From Anaerolineaceae bacterium (GTDB taxonomy: Bacteria > Chloroflexota > Anaerolineae > Promineifilales > Promineifilaceae): a stretch of 32,588 nt of DNA. This document shows, piece after piece, positions 1 to 7,452 of this stretch. The stretch spans positions 1-32,588 of the forward strand of contig PABI01000170.1 of the NCBI GenBank assembly GCA_002699125.1. Reading direction: 5' to 3'. Position 1 is the stretch's first letter; each line of letters starts with the position of its first letter. Under the pieces are notes generated by a model, which had not been told where the DNA came from, searched no databases, and saw only the letters and a program-made list of their open reading frames with translations. A program made the translations under genes and the position numbers.

Positions 1-85
1 AAAACGAAAAAACGAGACATCTGTGTTTGAATTATGGCCTTTGACAATTGTCTCAAACCCTTAACTTGTAACCGATGCCCTTATA

Positions 86-220
86 TGTCATTCCGTGGTC
101 CTCCGAGGAATCCCCTTGCGCCTTCTCAGCTAACTATTTTGCCCGCGAACAAACTTTGCGTCATGGTCGGACCACAAGGATGCTTCACTTCATTCAGCAT
201 GACAAATCAGCATGACAAAT
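86..220. repeat. Extragenic MITE-like repeat, copy A
   Basis: The element begins with TGTCATTC and ends with a purine-rich arm (GGATGCTTCACTTCATTCAG then CATGACAAA), so its ends are imperfect inverted repeats of each other. A second copy lies at 19902-20021. Both copies are about 120 bp and share the inner block CCCGCGA(A/G)CAA(A/G)CT. At the right end the 13-mer CAGCATGACAAAT is tandemly duplicated (195-207 and 208-220). No open reading frame is convincing here. Bases 1-85 show nothing I can name. Confidence 0.6.
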
Positions 221-226
221 CCAGGG

Positions 227-1030
227 CTAAAACGGCGCATCCCCCTCCAGGTTTTGGTGCCATTCCGTGAGGAAATTTATGGCCGCCTCAAACTTTTTGA
301 CAGGCAGCATTTTGTAACTGGTGATGCCAAACTTGCGGTACAGCTCCCCATACACCGCGCCAAATTCATTCTTCTTGGTGCGCTTGCCCAACGCCAGGGC
401 CACCGCTTTTACCGATTGGCTAATTTGACTGGCCTGCTCCTGCGTCACCAGACTACCTGGAGACAATTGTTTTTCAACTTCTGCCAATCGTTCATCTAAC
501 TTACCAATAATTTCCAGTCTTCCTTCTGTTACTGTCAGACGTCGTTCGAACTCCATTTGCTCGTCAGCCATCTGCATAATGGCACGCCCCATTTCACGTA
601 CCTGCAATAAAACTGGAGAAACCGAAGTAGCAACGGCCGTTCCCTGAAAAGCATCTGCCAACACCTTGTAGCATTGACGCTGGTAGGTAAGCAACCGTTC
701 TCGAACTTCAGGATTAACGCGGCTAGCATTAATGCCAAAAAGCCAACCATTTATAAACTCTAACGGCAAGCATAACATTTCTTGCGGTCCCCCACCCCTA
801 CCTTCTTCTGAAGGTGTGGTTGTTATAACCACACCTTGTAAAACCTCCGATAATACAATATCACGTGTAAGACGCTGGCGCTGAGCAGACCAATCTACAC
901 CTAATCGTTCACAAAGTGGACGTACAGGTATAAAAATAGAACCATCCTCAGTACGCACCGCAAGAATCTCATCCTGGTAAAATTCCACTTGTTTTTGCTC
1001 GACAACAGTCAGGCTTTTCTCTTCTGTCAT
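227..1030 (-). CDS. Phage antirepressor-like protein (P22_AR_N + ORF6C-like)
   Basis: 267 residues. The N-terminal part (about 13-125) matches the phage antirepressor N-terminal domain: an opening strand region, then FIPVRPLCERLGVDWSAQ, a loop ending PLEFINGWLFGI, and RERLLTYQRQCYKVL. The C-terminal part (about 195-262) resembles the ORF6C domain found on phage antirepressors. A charged, probably coiled region (about 150-190) joins them. The start is supported by GAGGATAAATT directly before the ATG. Proteins of this type bind DNA or a repressor in prophages and are often autonomous remnants. No other phage gene is in the window, so this is an orphan or the edge of a prophage lying to the left. 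The exact DNA or protein target is unknown. Confidence 0.8.
   Translation of the reverse strand: MTEEKSLTVVEQKQVEFYQDEILAVRTEDGSIFIPVRPLCERLGVDWSAQRQRLTRDIVLSEVLQGVVITTTPSEEGRGGGPQEMLCLPLEFINGWLFGINASRVNPEVRERLLTYQRQCYKVLADAFQGTAVATSVSPVLLQVREMGRAIMQMADEQMEFERRLTVTEGRLEIIGKLDERLAEVEKQLSPGSLVTQEQASQISQSVKAVALALGKRTKKNEFGAVYGELYRKFGITSYKMLPVKKFEAAINFLTEWHQNLEGDAPF
811..837. repeat. 11-bp perfect inverted repeat inside the antirepressor gene
   Basis: AAGGTGTGGTT (811-821) and AACCACACCTT (827-837) form a perfect stem with a 5-base loop. The 14-mer GAAGGTGTGGTTGT (810-823) reappears inverted as ACAACCACACCTTC at 1237-1250, upstream of the same gene. It could be a pair of autoregulatory operator sites or a folding element in the mRNA. 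This is inference from symmetry only. Confidence 0.4.
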
Positions 1031-1416
1031 AATTTATCCTCGTTGTCATCTACGGAAGGGGGTGCCAAAATAGCACTCCCTATATTTCACGCGACTTTAC
1101 ATTGACACAATTTGTGTGAAAGGGGTAGACAATTTATCTACCCCTTCTCCGAAGCTCGGGGTTTTCCGGTTCTATATGTATTTTACATACAATATTATGT
1201 TAACTAAAATGGTTTGCCTTTGAAGGTAGGGTTCTTACAACCACACCTTCGGATATTCGCCTTACACGAACACCTGAGCTTCATGTTTAGCAAAGGAGTG
1301 TGTAAATTACACCCCCCTTATATTATGTTGACTCATTATGTTTTGGCAAGGGAAAAATAGGAACACAGAGGTTCACAAAGAAGGCACAGAGTTACGCAGA
1401 GAGGAAACAAACGTGG
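1031..1416. other. 386-bp gene-free region upstream of the antirepressor gene
   Basis: It holds several symmetric sites: ACACAA-T-TTGTGT (1105-1117), an 8-bp hairpin GGGGTAGA/TCTACCCC (1122-1129 and 1137-1144), GTGTAA-A-TTACAC (1300-1312) and the inverted copy of the intragenic 14-mer (1237-1250). The right end (about 1350-1405) holds a CACAGAG / ACGCAGAG repeat fragment. The two 13-bp palindromes could be operators for the antirepressor gene. I see no convincing gene; a 26-residue Cys-containing frame (1204-1284, minus) has no ribosome site. Confidence 0.4.
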
Positions 1417-2763
1417 CTAGCTGATTGCCAATGGCAGTTCGATGATAAAAGCAGCTCCCTGCCCCGGCACGCTTTCGGCCCAGATACGGCCGTTATGCGC
1501 CACCACAATCGACCTGGCAATGGCCAGCCCCAACCCGGAACCACCATCATGCCGCTGGCGCGACCTGTCGCCCCGGTAAAATCGGTCAAATACGTGGGCC
1601 AGTTCGGCATCATCCATGCCGGGGCCGCTGTCTTGTACTTTGAGCTGAACGGCCGCATGGTTTTGCCGGGCGCTGAGCTGGATACGGCCGTTTTCCGGCG
1701 TGTAGCGCAGCGCATTGGCCACTAAATTATCCAGCACCTGGGCCATTCGGTCCGGATCGACAATGACTTCCGGCAGGTCCGGCGGCGCATTCAGCACCAG
1801 TTCGATCTGTTTTTGCTGCGCGGTAGGGGAATGGGCCACCACAGCCCGTTCCAGCAGGCTCTGCGGCAGCACCGGGCGCGTGGCCAGTGACAGCTCACCT
1901 GCTTCTGCCAGAGAGAGCAGGCGCAAATCTTCCACCAGCCGGTTGAGGCGGCGCGCCTCGTCGTGGATGACGTCGAACGTCTCCGGCGTGGGCGGCAGCA
2001 CGCCGTCGCTGAGCGCCTCGGCGTGGCCCAAAATGAGGCTGAGCGGCGTGCGCAAATCGTGGGCGATGTCGGCCGTCATCTGACGCCGTAGATCGCGCGA
2101 TTGGGCCAGATCGGCGCTCATCTGGTTGAAGGAGGTGGCCAGCCGACCCAGCTCATCATCGCTGCGCACCGGCACCTGCTGCGTCAAATTGCCTTGGGCC
2201 ACGGCCTGGGTCGCCTGGGTGATTTCCTGCAGCGGCTTTGTCAGGCTGCGCGCTAACACCACGCCAATGATGAGGGAAACGGCCGTGGCTCCCAATGCCG
2301 CCAAAAAAATGGCCCGATTCACCCGCTCGGTAAAATCGTTACGCGGGGGTGCCATCATCATGCCTCTACCCCGACTCTCGGCAAAAATAATCTGACCAAC
2401 TTCTTGTCCATCCACTTCAACAGGAATGCCGCGATTGAGCCAGCCGCGCGGTACACGATTGCCCATCGTCTGGCCCAATCCGCCCAGCACGACCTGCCCC
2501 TGCGTATCGACGACAGCAAACGGCCGTACCTGTTCACTATTTGGTCCAATTCCCCCTATACCAATCCGCTCTATGTTGTCCCAACTGCCATTGACTTCGT
2601 AATAATTCGCCAACTGATTGATCAACACACTGTCCGATTGGGCATCGGCATAATTGCTGAACTCGCTGGCCGAAACGCGGCTGGCAAAAAAGGCCACCAA
2701 CGCAATGCCGATCAGGCTTACCAACAAAAAGACCAGGCTCAATTTAACTACCAGCGAACGCAT
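1417..2763 (-). CDS. Membrane sensor histidine kinase (HAMP-HisKA-HATPase)
   Basis: 448 residues from the chosen ATG. The open frame extends further upstream, but that part overlaps the response regulator, and the residues from this ATG form a proper first membrane helix (about 7-28). Order: TM1, a periplasmic sensor of about 120 residues, TM2 (about 151-171), HAMP (about 172-225), HisKA with the phospho-acceptor His235 in IAHDLRTPL, then the ATP-binding domain with an N box (NLVANALRYTP), DSGPGM and GSGLGLAI. The overall type is BaeS/PhoR-like. The gene follows its response regulator by 7 bp, so the two form an operon and a cognate pair. The periplasmic part contains a run RGRGMMMAPPR, possibly metal-related, but the signal is not identifiable. 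Confidence 0.92.
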   Translation of the reverse strand: MRSLVVKLSLVFLLVSLIGIALVAFFASRVSASEFSNYADAQSDSVLINQLANYYEVNGSWDNIERIGIGGIGPNSEQVRPFAVVDTQGQVVLGGLGQTMGNRVPRGWLNRGIPVEVDGQEVGQIIFAESRGRGMMMAPPRNDFTERVNRAIFLAALGATAVSLIIGVVLARSLTKPLQEITQATQAVAQGNLTQQVPVRSDDELGRLATSFNQMSADLAQSRDLRRQMTADIAHDLRTPLSLILGHAEALSDGVLPPTPETFDVIHDEARRLNRLVEDLRLLSLAEAGELSLATRPVLPQSLLERAVVAHSPTAQQKQIELVLNAPPDLPEVIVDPDRMAQVLDNLVANALRYTPENGRIQLSARQNHAAVQLKVQDSGPGMDDAELAHVFDRFYRGDRSRQRHDGGSGLGLAIARSIVVAHNGRIWAESVPGQGAAFIIELPLAIS

Positions 2764-2770
2764 CAATCGA

Positions 2771-3454
2771 TTACTCCGGGGCGAAGCGGTAGCCGACGCC
2801 GTAAACCGTCTCCACGTAGCGCGGCTGGCGCGGATTGGGTTCAATTTTTGACCGCAAATTTTTGATATGAACGTCCACCGTGCGCTCCGAACCTTCAAAG
2901 GTGGTGCCTTGCAGCCGGTCCAACAAATCAAGCCGGGAAAAGGCACGGCCCGGCGAGCCCATCAACACGGCCAGCAAATCAAATTCTGAACGGGTTAAAT
3001 CGACCCGCTCGCCGTTGACCTCCACCAAAAAGCGCTCCAAATCCAGGGTGACATCGGCAACGTGCAGGCGCAGGCCGGCGGGGACTTCCTGGCTGCCGCG
3101 GCGCAGCACGGCACGCACCCGGGCCAGCAGTTCGCGCGGGCTAAATGGCTTGGTCACATAATCGTCGGCACCCAGCTCCAGCCCAATAATTTTGTCGTCT
3201 TCTTCTACTTTGGCGGTAAGCAGAATGATTGGCGTGGGCCGTTCCTGGCGATGGACACGCATAAATTCGTGGCCGTCCATCTCGGGCATCATGATGTCCA
3301 GCAAAATGAGATCTGGTTTTTCCTGCCGGGCAACGAAGAGGGCTTCACGGCCGTTTCTCGCCGTCACCACGCGAAAACCACCCTGCTCCAGGTACGCCTT
3401 CACCAGGCTCACCAGCCGGGTTTCGTCATCCACCACCAACACAGTCTTACTCAT
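2771..3454 (-). CDS. OmpR-family response regulator
   Basis: 227 residues. The receiver domain (1-120) has the acidic pair at Asp9/Asp10, the phospho-acceptor Asp53 in LLDIMMPEMDG and the conserved Lys in YVTKPFSPREL. The winged-helix effector (about 130-225) ends in the typical YVETVYGVGYRF. The open frame runs further upstream, but the ATG at 3454 has GGAG six bases ahead and starts the family-typical MSKTVLVVDD. It is co-transcribed with the kinase downstream and would bind DNA as a phosphorylated dimer. Targets are not visible. Confidence 0.95.
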   Translation of the reverse strand: MSKTVLVVDDETRLVSLVKAYLEQGGFRVVTARNGREALFVARQEKPDLILLDIMMPEMDGHEFMRVHRQERPTPIILLTAKVEEDDKIIGLELGADDYVTKPFSPRELLARVRAVLRRGSQEVPAGLRLHVADVTLDLERFLVEVNGERVDLTRSEFDLLAVLMGSPGRAFSRLDLLDRLQGTTFEGSERTVDVHIKNLRSKIEPNPRQPRYVETVYGVGYRFAPE

Positions 3455-3485
3455 TACAATCTCCGAAGATAGGACGCTGATCACC

Positions 3486-3544
3486 CTGATTTTCCTGATG
3501 TCGCCGGGCGACCGCATAGCGATCAGAGTAATCAGGAAAATCAG
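3486..3544. repeat. 14-bp perfect inverted repeat between trhO and the response regulator
   Basis: CTGATTTTCCTGAT (3486-3499) and ATCAGGAAAATCAG (3531-3544) are perfect complements with a 31-base spacer. The right arm overlaps the trhO stop codon. It has no U tract, so it looks like an extragenic repeat or an mRNA-stabilising hairpin rather than a classical terminator. Confidence 0.5.
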
Positions 3545-4428
3545 CGTTCCATTTTTATTTGCAGCTGGCGCTGTTTTTCGCGGGCGCGTTCGATTTGGTC
3601 GGGCGTCAGGCCATCGGCGCAAACAGGGCAGGAGACGCCAAATTCGTACTTGGGCGAGGTGCGGTGGTGGGGCTGCACGGCCGTTTTGCACATCGGGCAC
3701 AGTTCAACCGGATCGGGCTGCAAATAATGATCTACCGTGACGCGCTCGTCAAAGACAAAGCAGTTGCCCTGCCACAAACTTTCTTCCGGTGGTACCGTTT
3801 CCAGATATTTCAGAATGCCATCTTTTAAATGAAACACCTCTTCAAAGCCTTGTTCCAGCATGTAAGCCGTGGCCTTTTCGCAGCGAATGCCGCCGGTGCA
3901 GAACATGGCCACTTTTTTATGACGGCTGGGGTCCAGGTTTTGACTGACAAATTCAGGGAACTGGTTGAATGCGGCCGTTTGCGGATTGATCGCCCCTCTA
4001 AATGTACCCAACTCGACCTCAAACTCGTTGCGAGTATCAATCAAAACCACGTCCGGATCGCTGATGAGATCATTCCATTTTGCGGCGGGAACGTATTCAC
4101 CCACCTGCTTTTGCGGCGTGATGTCCGGTCTACCCAGGTTGACAATTTCTTGCTTAAGCCGCACCTTCATCCGGCCAAAGGGCATAAAATCGGCCGTCGA
4201 TTTTTTGTGGGTCATGTCGGCAAAGGCTGAATCCTGTTGCAGGTGGGCCAGTACGGCGTCTATACCGCTACGGCTGCCGGCAATCGTGCCATTAATCCCT
4301 TCAGCGGCGAGCAGGATCGAACCTTTCACCTCTTGGGCAAGGCAAAAATCAAGCAACGGCCGTTGCCGTTCCTTGAACTCTGGCAAATCAACAAATTTAT
4401 AAAATGAAGCGATGATAATTGAAGACAT
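3541..4428 (-). CDS. trhO: tRNA uridine(34) hydroxylase TrhO (rhodanese family)
   Basis: 295 residues from the ATG; a GTG at 4437 in frame is an alternative start and would add three residues. The N-terminal domain (1-95) carries AAEGINGTIAG. The rhodanese domain (about 120-215) has LIDTRNEFE and the active-site loop CTGGIRCEKA with catalytic Cys177. The C-terminus has two CxxC pairs (Cys244/247 and Cys267/270) that probably bind zinc. TrhO (YceA family) makes 5-hydroxyuridine at the wobble position of tRNAs, the first step to cmo5U/mo5U. Length and motifs fit the family well. It lies 86 bp upstream of the response regulator on the same strand. Confidence 0.93.
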   Translation of the reverse strand: MSSIIIASFYKFVDLPEFKERQRPLLDFCLAQEVKGSILLAAEGINGTIAGSRSGIDAVLAHLQQDSAFADMTHKKSTADFMPFGRMKVRLKQEIVNLGRPDITPQKQVGEYVPAAKWNDLISDPDVVLIDTRNEFEVELGTFRGAINPQTAAFNQFPEFVSQNLDPSRHKKVAMFCTGGIRCEKATAYMLEQGFEEVFHLKDGILKYLETVPPEESLWQGNCFVFDERVTVDHYLQPDPVELCPMCKTAVQPHHRTSPKYEFGVSCPVCADGLTPDQIERAREKQRQLQIKMER

Positions 4429-4446
4429 GCTCACCACTATACCCTA

Positions 4447-4599
4447 AGTACAGCTTTGCAGAAACTGGTTCGGATTAAACATGACCCGCTGTACTTTAAG
4501 GAGTTTGGCGCAATACTCTTGGCTATCAGAATATTTTACGCCAAACTGCACCAAGGTAAAAAGCATGTCATCCTGGCGGGGAGTTCAGCCAGGATGACA
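4447..4599. repeat. Cluster of three inverted repeats upstream of trhO
   Basis: AGTACAGC/GCTGTACT (4447-4454, 4488-4495), AGTTTGGCG/CGCCAAACT (4502-4510, 4539-4547) and the strong 12-bp stem TGTCATCCTGGC/GCCAGGATGACA (4566-4577, 4588-4599). They fill the space between the trhO start and the terminator of the next gene. The last one resembles short extragenic GTCAT-type repeats elsewhere in the window. The trhO promoter must lie here but I cannot assign it. Confidence 0.45.
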
Positions 4600-4602
4600 C
4601 GC

Positions 4603-4636
4603 AAAAAAAGTGAGACGCTGTTGCCAGCGTCTCACT
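4603..4636 (-). terminator. Intrinsic terminator of the secreted repeat protein gene
   Basis: On the minus strand a perfect 12-bp stem (AGTGAGACGCTG / CAGCGTCTCACT, 4-base loop) is followed directly by seven U residues (4609-4603). It starts 8 bp after the stop codon at 4645. This is a textbook Rho-independent terminator. Confidence 0.93.
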
Positions 4637-4644
4637 CACTTCAA

Positions 4645-5568
4645 TTAAGCACCTGCGTCAGGGGTGGTTTGGGGAAATGAATTGCCATTACCGTTACCAA
4701 ACCCACCACCGGGTCCACCAAAACCGCCACCGCGTGGGCCGCCGTGACCGCCGTGCATACCGCGTCCACCCGGTCCACCGTGGCCGCCAAAGCCACCAAA
4801 GTGGGGACCGCGCTGGCTGAGCAGCAGGTCAGCCTGTTCCTGGGTGAGCAACCCATCGGCAACGGCTTGCTCAAAGGCAGCGGTGCGGGCATCGGATACG
4901 GCCGTCATCAACGTGTCCATATCAATGCCTTGCTCTTCGGCCAGGTCATAGATGCGGGTGCCTTCGTCGCGGGCTGCGGCCAGCTCTTCAACTGTCAGGC
5001 CCAGCTGCTCGGCAATGACGGCCTGGGCATCGTCGCGGCTAAAGATATCTTGCGCCAGGTCGTGCAGAGCGCGCATCTCCAACATTTCATCCAGCTGCTC
5101 CTGGGTGATCGTGCCTTCTTCAACCAGTTGAGCCAGCATTGCCTCTTGAACGGCCGTTTGCGCTGCTTCCAGCTCGTCCACGGTTACGCCTAACTCTTCA
5201 GCAATCAGAGCCCGTACTTCATCACGGTCGGGACGGCCGTCTGCGGCGAGTACCGCGTCCATCACAGCATCGTGAGCGGCTTCCAAATCCTCAACCGTGA
5301 CGCCAAGTTCCTCGGCCAGCAGCTCACGCGCGGCTTCCCGGTCGATAAGTCCGTGACCCCCACGCCCATGATGACCAAAACGGCCGTATCCAGGCGTCGT
5401 GGCATCCGTTGTACTATCTTCCGTAGCAGAATCGTCTTCTGGCGTCGTAACCGGATCATCCGGTTCCGGTTCATCCTGGGCAAAGGTGAGGGAACTGCCA
5501 ATCAGCGCGGCCAGCGCCAACAGCACAATCAAAATGCCACCCATTTTTACGAATTTACTTGTGTTCAT
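4645..5568 (-). CDS. Secreted helical-repeat protein with Gly/His-rich tail, unknown function
   Basis: 307 residues. The ATG at 5568 has GGAGGT six bases upstream, better than the in-frame start 18 bases earlier. A signal peptide (about 8-30) should be cut after TFA, before QDEPEPDD. A low-complexity acidic/Thr linker (31-60) follows. The body has three repeats of the type AEELGVTVEDLEAA (about 83-98, 121-136, 183-198) and two of the type TQEQ(L/A)D (154-160, 241-247). The tail (about 253-297) is dominated by Gly, His, Pro and Phe. Helical repeats of this style are known from secreted proteins with no assigned role. The His-rich tail could bind metal, which is speculation. It is monocistronic and divergent from the Crp-type regulator. 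Confidence 0.8.
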   Translation of the reverse strand: MNTSKFVKMGGILIVLLALAALIGSSLTFAQDEPEPDDPVTTPEDDSATEDSTTDATTPGYGRFGHHGRGGHGLIDREAARELLAEELGVTVEDLEAAHDAVMDAVLAADGRPDRDEVRALIAEELGVTVDELEAAQTAVQEAMLAQLVEEGTITQEQLDEMLEMRALHDLAQDIFSRDDAQAVIAEQLGLTVEELAAARDEGTRIYDLAEEQGIDMDTLMTAVSDARTAAFEQAVADGLLTQEQADLLLSQRGPHFGGFGGHGGPGGRGMHGGHGGPRGGGFGGPGGGFGNGNGNSFPQTTPDAGA

Positions 5569-5605
5569 TTGTTTACCTCCGAACATGTCTAAACCTATTG
5601 TCTTT

Positions 5606-5667
5606 AGGTGCGACGCACTTTACTCAACTCATGGTGAAAATGGCGTCTGTTTAAGTGCGTTGCACCT
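5606..5667. repeat. Self-palindromic inverted repeat in the divergent promoter region
   Basis: AGGTGCGACGCACTT (5606-5620) and AAGTGCGTTGCACCT (5653-5667) are complementary at 14 of 15 positions. Each arm is itself a palindrome (GTGCG-A-CGCAC; GTGC-GTT-GCAC). The same pair occurs at 8669-8701 with only a 3-base spacer. Here it lies between the secreted protein gene and the Crp-type regulator, so it could be an operator as well as a dispersed repeat. Confidence 0.6.
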
Positions 5668-5716
5668 CTTTGATAAACAAAGATTAGCAACAACTTGTTC
5701 AGAAAATGTGAAGAAC

Positions 5717-5745
5717 TTTTACTGAATTCGTAAAATCCGTATAAT
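5717..5745 (+). promoter_or_regulatory. Sigma-70-like promoter of the Crp/Fnr gene, leaderless start
   Basis: The -10 element TATAAT (5740-5745) is a perfect consensus. A weak -35 element TTTTAC (5717-5722) lies 17 bp upstream. Only six bases separate the -10 element from the ATG at 5752, and there is no Shine-Dalgarno sequence, so the transcript probably starts at the A of the start codon. Confidence 0.6.
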
Positions 5746-5751
5746 CGCCTC

Positions 5752-6435
5752 ATGCGCACCCAACCTACCCAAACTGAACTCATCCACCAATTACAAACGC
5801 TCACTTTTTTTGCCGGCCTGCCGGAATCCACACTGGAAAGTTTGGCCAAAGAAGCCATCTGGCGCGAGTATGATGGTGGTGAGATAATTTTTTTGGAAGG
5901 AGAGCAGGCCACCGGGCTCTACTTCTTACAATCTGGATGGGTAAAAGTAGTCAAAAGCAATCCATCGGGACGGGAACAGGTGCTCCGTTTTATGGAGCCA
6001 GGCGACACCTTCAATGAAGTTGGCATCTTTGCCAACCTACCCAATCCGGCAACGGCCGTTGCCCTGGAACCGGCCGGAATTTGGCTGCTCCCCCGCCAGA
6101 CGCTGACTCGCGCCCTGCGCCAAAATCCCGACTTTGCCGAACACGCGCTGGCCAAAATGGCCGAGCGTGTCCTGCATCTGGTAACTTTGGTGGCCGATCT
6201 GTCGCTGCGGCCAGTGACGGGGCGGCTGGCCCGGCTGATCACCGACGACGCGGTGGATGGCGTGCTGGCGCGCCCCCGCTGGTACACCCAAACGGAACTG
6301 GCGGCGCGCCTGGGCACCGTTCCTGACGTGGTGCAGCGTGCCCTGCGCCAGCTGGAAAACGACGACCTGATTGAAGTGGAACGACAGCAAATCCGCATCC
6401 TCGATGCCCCCGCCCTGGCTGAAATTGCTATTTGA
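5752..6435 (+). CDS. Crp/Fnr-family transcriptional regulator
   Basis: 227 residues. A cyclic-nucleotide-binding-type beta roll (about 15-125: FFAGLPESTLE, GGEIIFLEGEQATGLYFLQSGWVKV, GREQVLRFMEPGDTFNEVGIF) is followed by a dimer helix and a winged helix with YTQTELAARLGTVPDVVQRALRQLE (about 178-205). No Fnr-type N-terminal cysteine cluster is present, so it is not an Fe-S oxygen sensor of the Fnr type. It probably belongs to the Dnr/NnrR/CooA-like branches, whose ligand may be heme or a small molecule. The membrane and cupin genes downstream are candidate targets. The ATG is chosen because it sits just after a consensus -10 element. Confidence 0.9.
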   Translation: MRTQPTQTELIHQLQTLTFFAGLPESTLESLAKEAIWREYDGGEIIFLEGEQATGLYFLQSGWVKVVKSNPSGREQVLRFMEPGDTFNEVGIFANLPNPATAVALEPAGIWLLPRQTLTRALRQNPDFAEHALAKMAERVLHLVTLVADLSLRPVTGRLARLITDDAVDGVLARPRWYTQTELAARLGTVPDVVQRALRQLENDDLIEVERQQIRILDAPALAEIAI

Positions 6436-6457
6436 TCACCGAGGTATCACAACTCCT

Positions 6458-6553
6458 AAACGTGACAGGTTTACCTGCAATTGGGCCAAAAGTGGTTCAT
6501 TGCAAGGCAAAAGTTACTTGATTTCATGCCTGCTTTGAAAACCTGTCACGTTT
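6458..6553. repeat. 15-bp perfect inverted repeat
   Basis: AAACGTGACAGGTTT (6458-6472) and AAACCTGTCACGTTT (6539-6553) are perfect complements separated by 66 bases, just downstream of the Crp-type gene. A related core (GACCTGTC/GACAGGTC) occurs at 12930-12961. It is probably an extragenic repeat that can also end or protect the regulator transcript. A further 6-bp hairpin CCGACT/AGTCGG follows at 6566-6579. Confidence 0.5.
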
Positions 6554-6627
6554 CTCATCAAGTTTCCGACTAAAGTCGGCGCATCCTGTAACCCTTTCCC
6601 TTACCCTGTCTAGCATAAACAACTCAA

Positions 6628-6682
6628 TTTTCCCGGAAACTGTCTTTCTTAAAGACTGTACCCAACTGAAGTTTCCGGAAAA
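6628..6682 (+). promoter_or_regulatory. Branched inverted-repeat structure upstream of the PRC-barrel gene
   Basis: The outer arms TTTTCC(C)GGAAACT and AGTTTCCGGAAAA enclose a second hairpin GTCTTT-CTT-AAAGAC (6642-6656). It ends 20 bp before the start codon at 6703. It could be a structured leader, an operator with nested half-sites, or a repeat. Nothing identifies it as a known riboswitch. Confidence 0.35.
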
Positions 6683-6702
6683 GTTTGACATGAGGTTTGG
6701 TG

Positions 6703-7011
6703 ATGGCAGAAGCAGTGGAAAAGCTCACAGTTGAGGCGCAAATTTGTTTAACGTGTGGCGATGTGCGGGAAACGGCCGTTTCCCGGGGCATGTCCATATG
6801 CAGCAGTAATGGTGAATTGGTGGGGCGGGTGGCGGCAGTGTTGTTAGACGGCCGTTCCCAACAGCCAACCCATCTAGTGTTGTCCCGTTTGGTGCCTGAA
6901 TACCGGCTTGTCCCTCTTTGCCAAATTGTGAGCGTCAGCCAGAAAGGCGTGCTGCTGGATCTTTCCCCCGAGCAGCTGGCTCAACTCCCCCTACACACAC
7001 CAAAACCGTAA
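6703..7011 (+). CDS. Small PRC-barrel-like protein
   Basis: 102 residues. Two earlier in-frame codons (TTG 6697, GTG 6700) are possible, but the ATG at 6703 has TGAGG seven to eight bases upstream. Residues about 30-95 read as a PRC-barrel: SRGMSICSSNGELVGRVAAVLLD, then QPTHLVLSR and YRLVPLCQIV. These barrels bind proteins, RNA or membrane components. The N-terminus contains CLTCGDV, a CxxC that could bind metal. It leads a small cluster with the cupin and the polytopic membrane protein. Confidence 0.7.
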   Translation: MAEAVEKLTVEAQICLTCGDVRETAVSRGMSICSSNGELVGRVAAVLLDGRSQQPTHLVLSRLVPEYRLVPLCQIVSVSQKGVLLDLSPEQLAQLPLHTPKP

Positions 7012-7106
7012 ACCAGACAAAAGTCGGCGACGGCCGTTTCCCAATCCCGTAAGCTAATAATTATTCAGGAAGCCGATCTATGGCACACACTTTTCAGGAG
7101 AAAAAA

Positions 7107-7430
7107 ATGACCCAAACAACCCTTTACCCTGCCTGGCAAGAAGTCATTCAATATAGCGACGCGGGCCCAAACCCACAAAAAATCATCGAAACCGACAACT
7201 TTCGCGCCGTGATCGTGGGACTAAATGCTGGCCAAAAAATACCGTCCCACCCAGCACCCGCCTCTACCTATCACTTTTTTGCCGGAACGGGCAGCATCAT
7301 CGTCAACGGCGAACGCTTTGCGGTGCAGGCTGGCACCACCGTTGTGGTACCTGATGGCGCAACACGCAGTATCGAAGCCGAAACCAAGCTGGCTTTTCTG
7401 GGCGCACAAGCTGCTCAAATCAATCAATAA
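7107..7430 (+). CDS. Small single-domain cupin
   Basis: 107 residues from the ATG at 7107, which has AGGAG six bases ahead; an ATG at 7080 with a weaker site would add nine residues. The cupin core runs from about 35 to 100, with SHPAPASTYHFFAGTGSIIVNGE as motif 1 and AGTTVVVPDGATRSIEAE as motif 2. His48 and His56 are candidate metal ligands; the motif 2 histidine is missing. The substrate is unknown. It ends 22 bp before the membrane protein gene, so the two are probably co-transcribed. Confidence 0.8.
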   Translation: MTQTTLYPAWQEVIQYSDAGPNPQKIIETDNFRAVIVGLNAGQKIPSHPAPASTYHFFAGTGSIIVNGERFAVQAGTTVVVPDGATRSIEAETKLAFLGAQAAQINQ

Positions 7431-7452
7431 CCGGAAGGACAGGAGTTTCCCG

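Noticed and set aside
1204..1284. 26-codon minus frame with CSC and CGC motifs
   Set aside because: No Shine-Dalgarno sequence and it overlaps repeat sequence; too short to support.
6458..6553. Fnr or Crp binding site (TTGAT-N4-ATCAA or TGTGA-N6-TCACA)
   Set aside because: The inverted repeat AAACGTGACAGGTTT has a 66-base spacer and does not fit either consensus.
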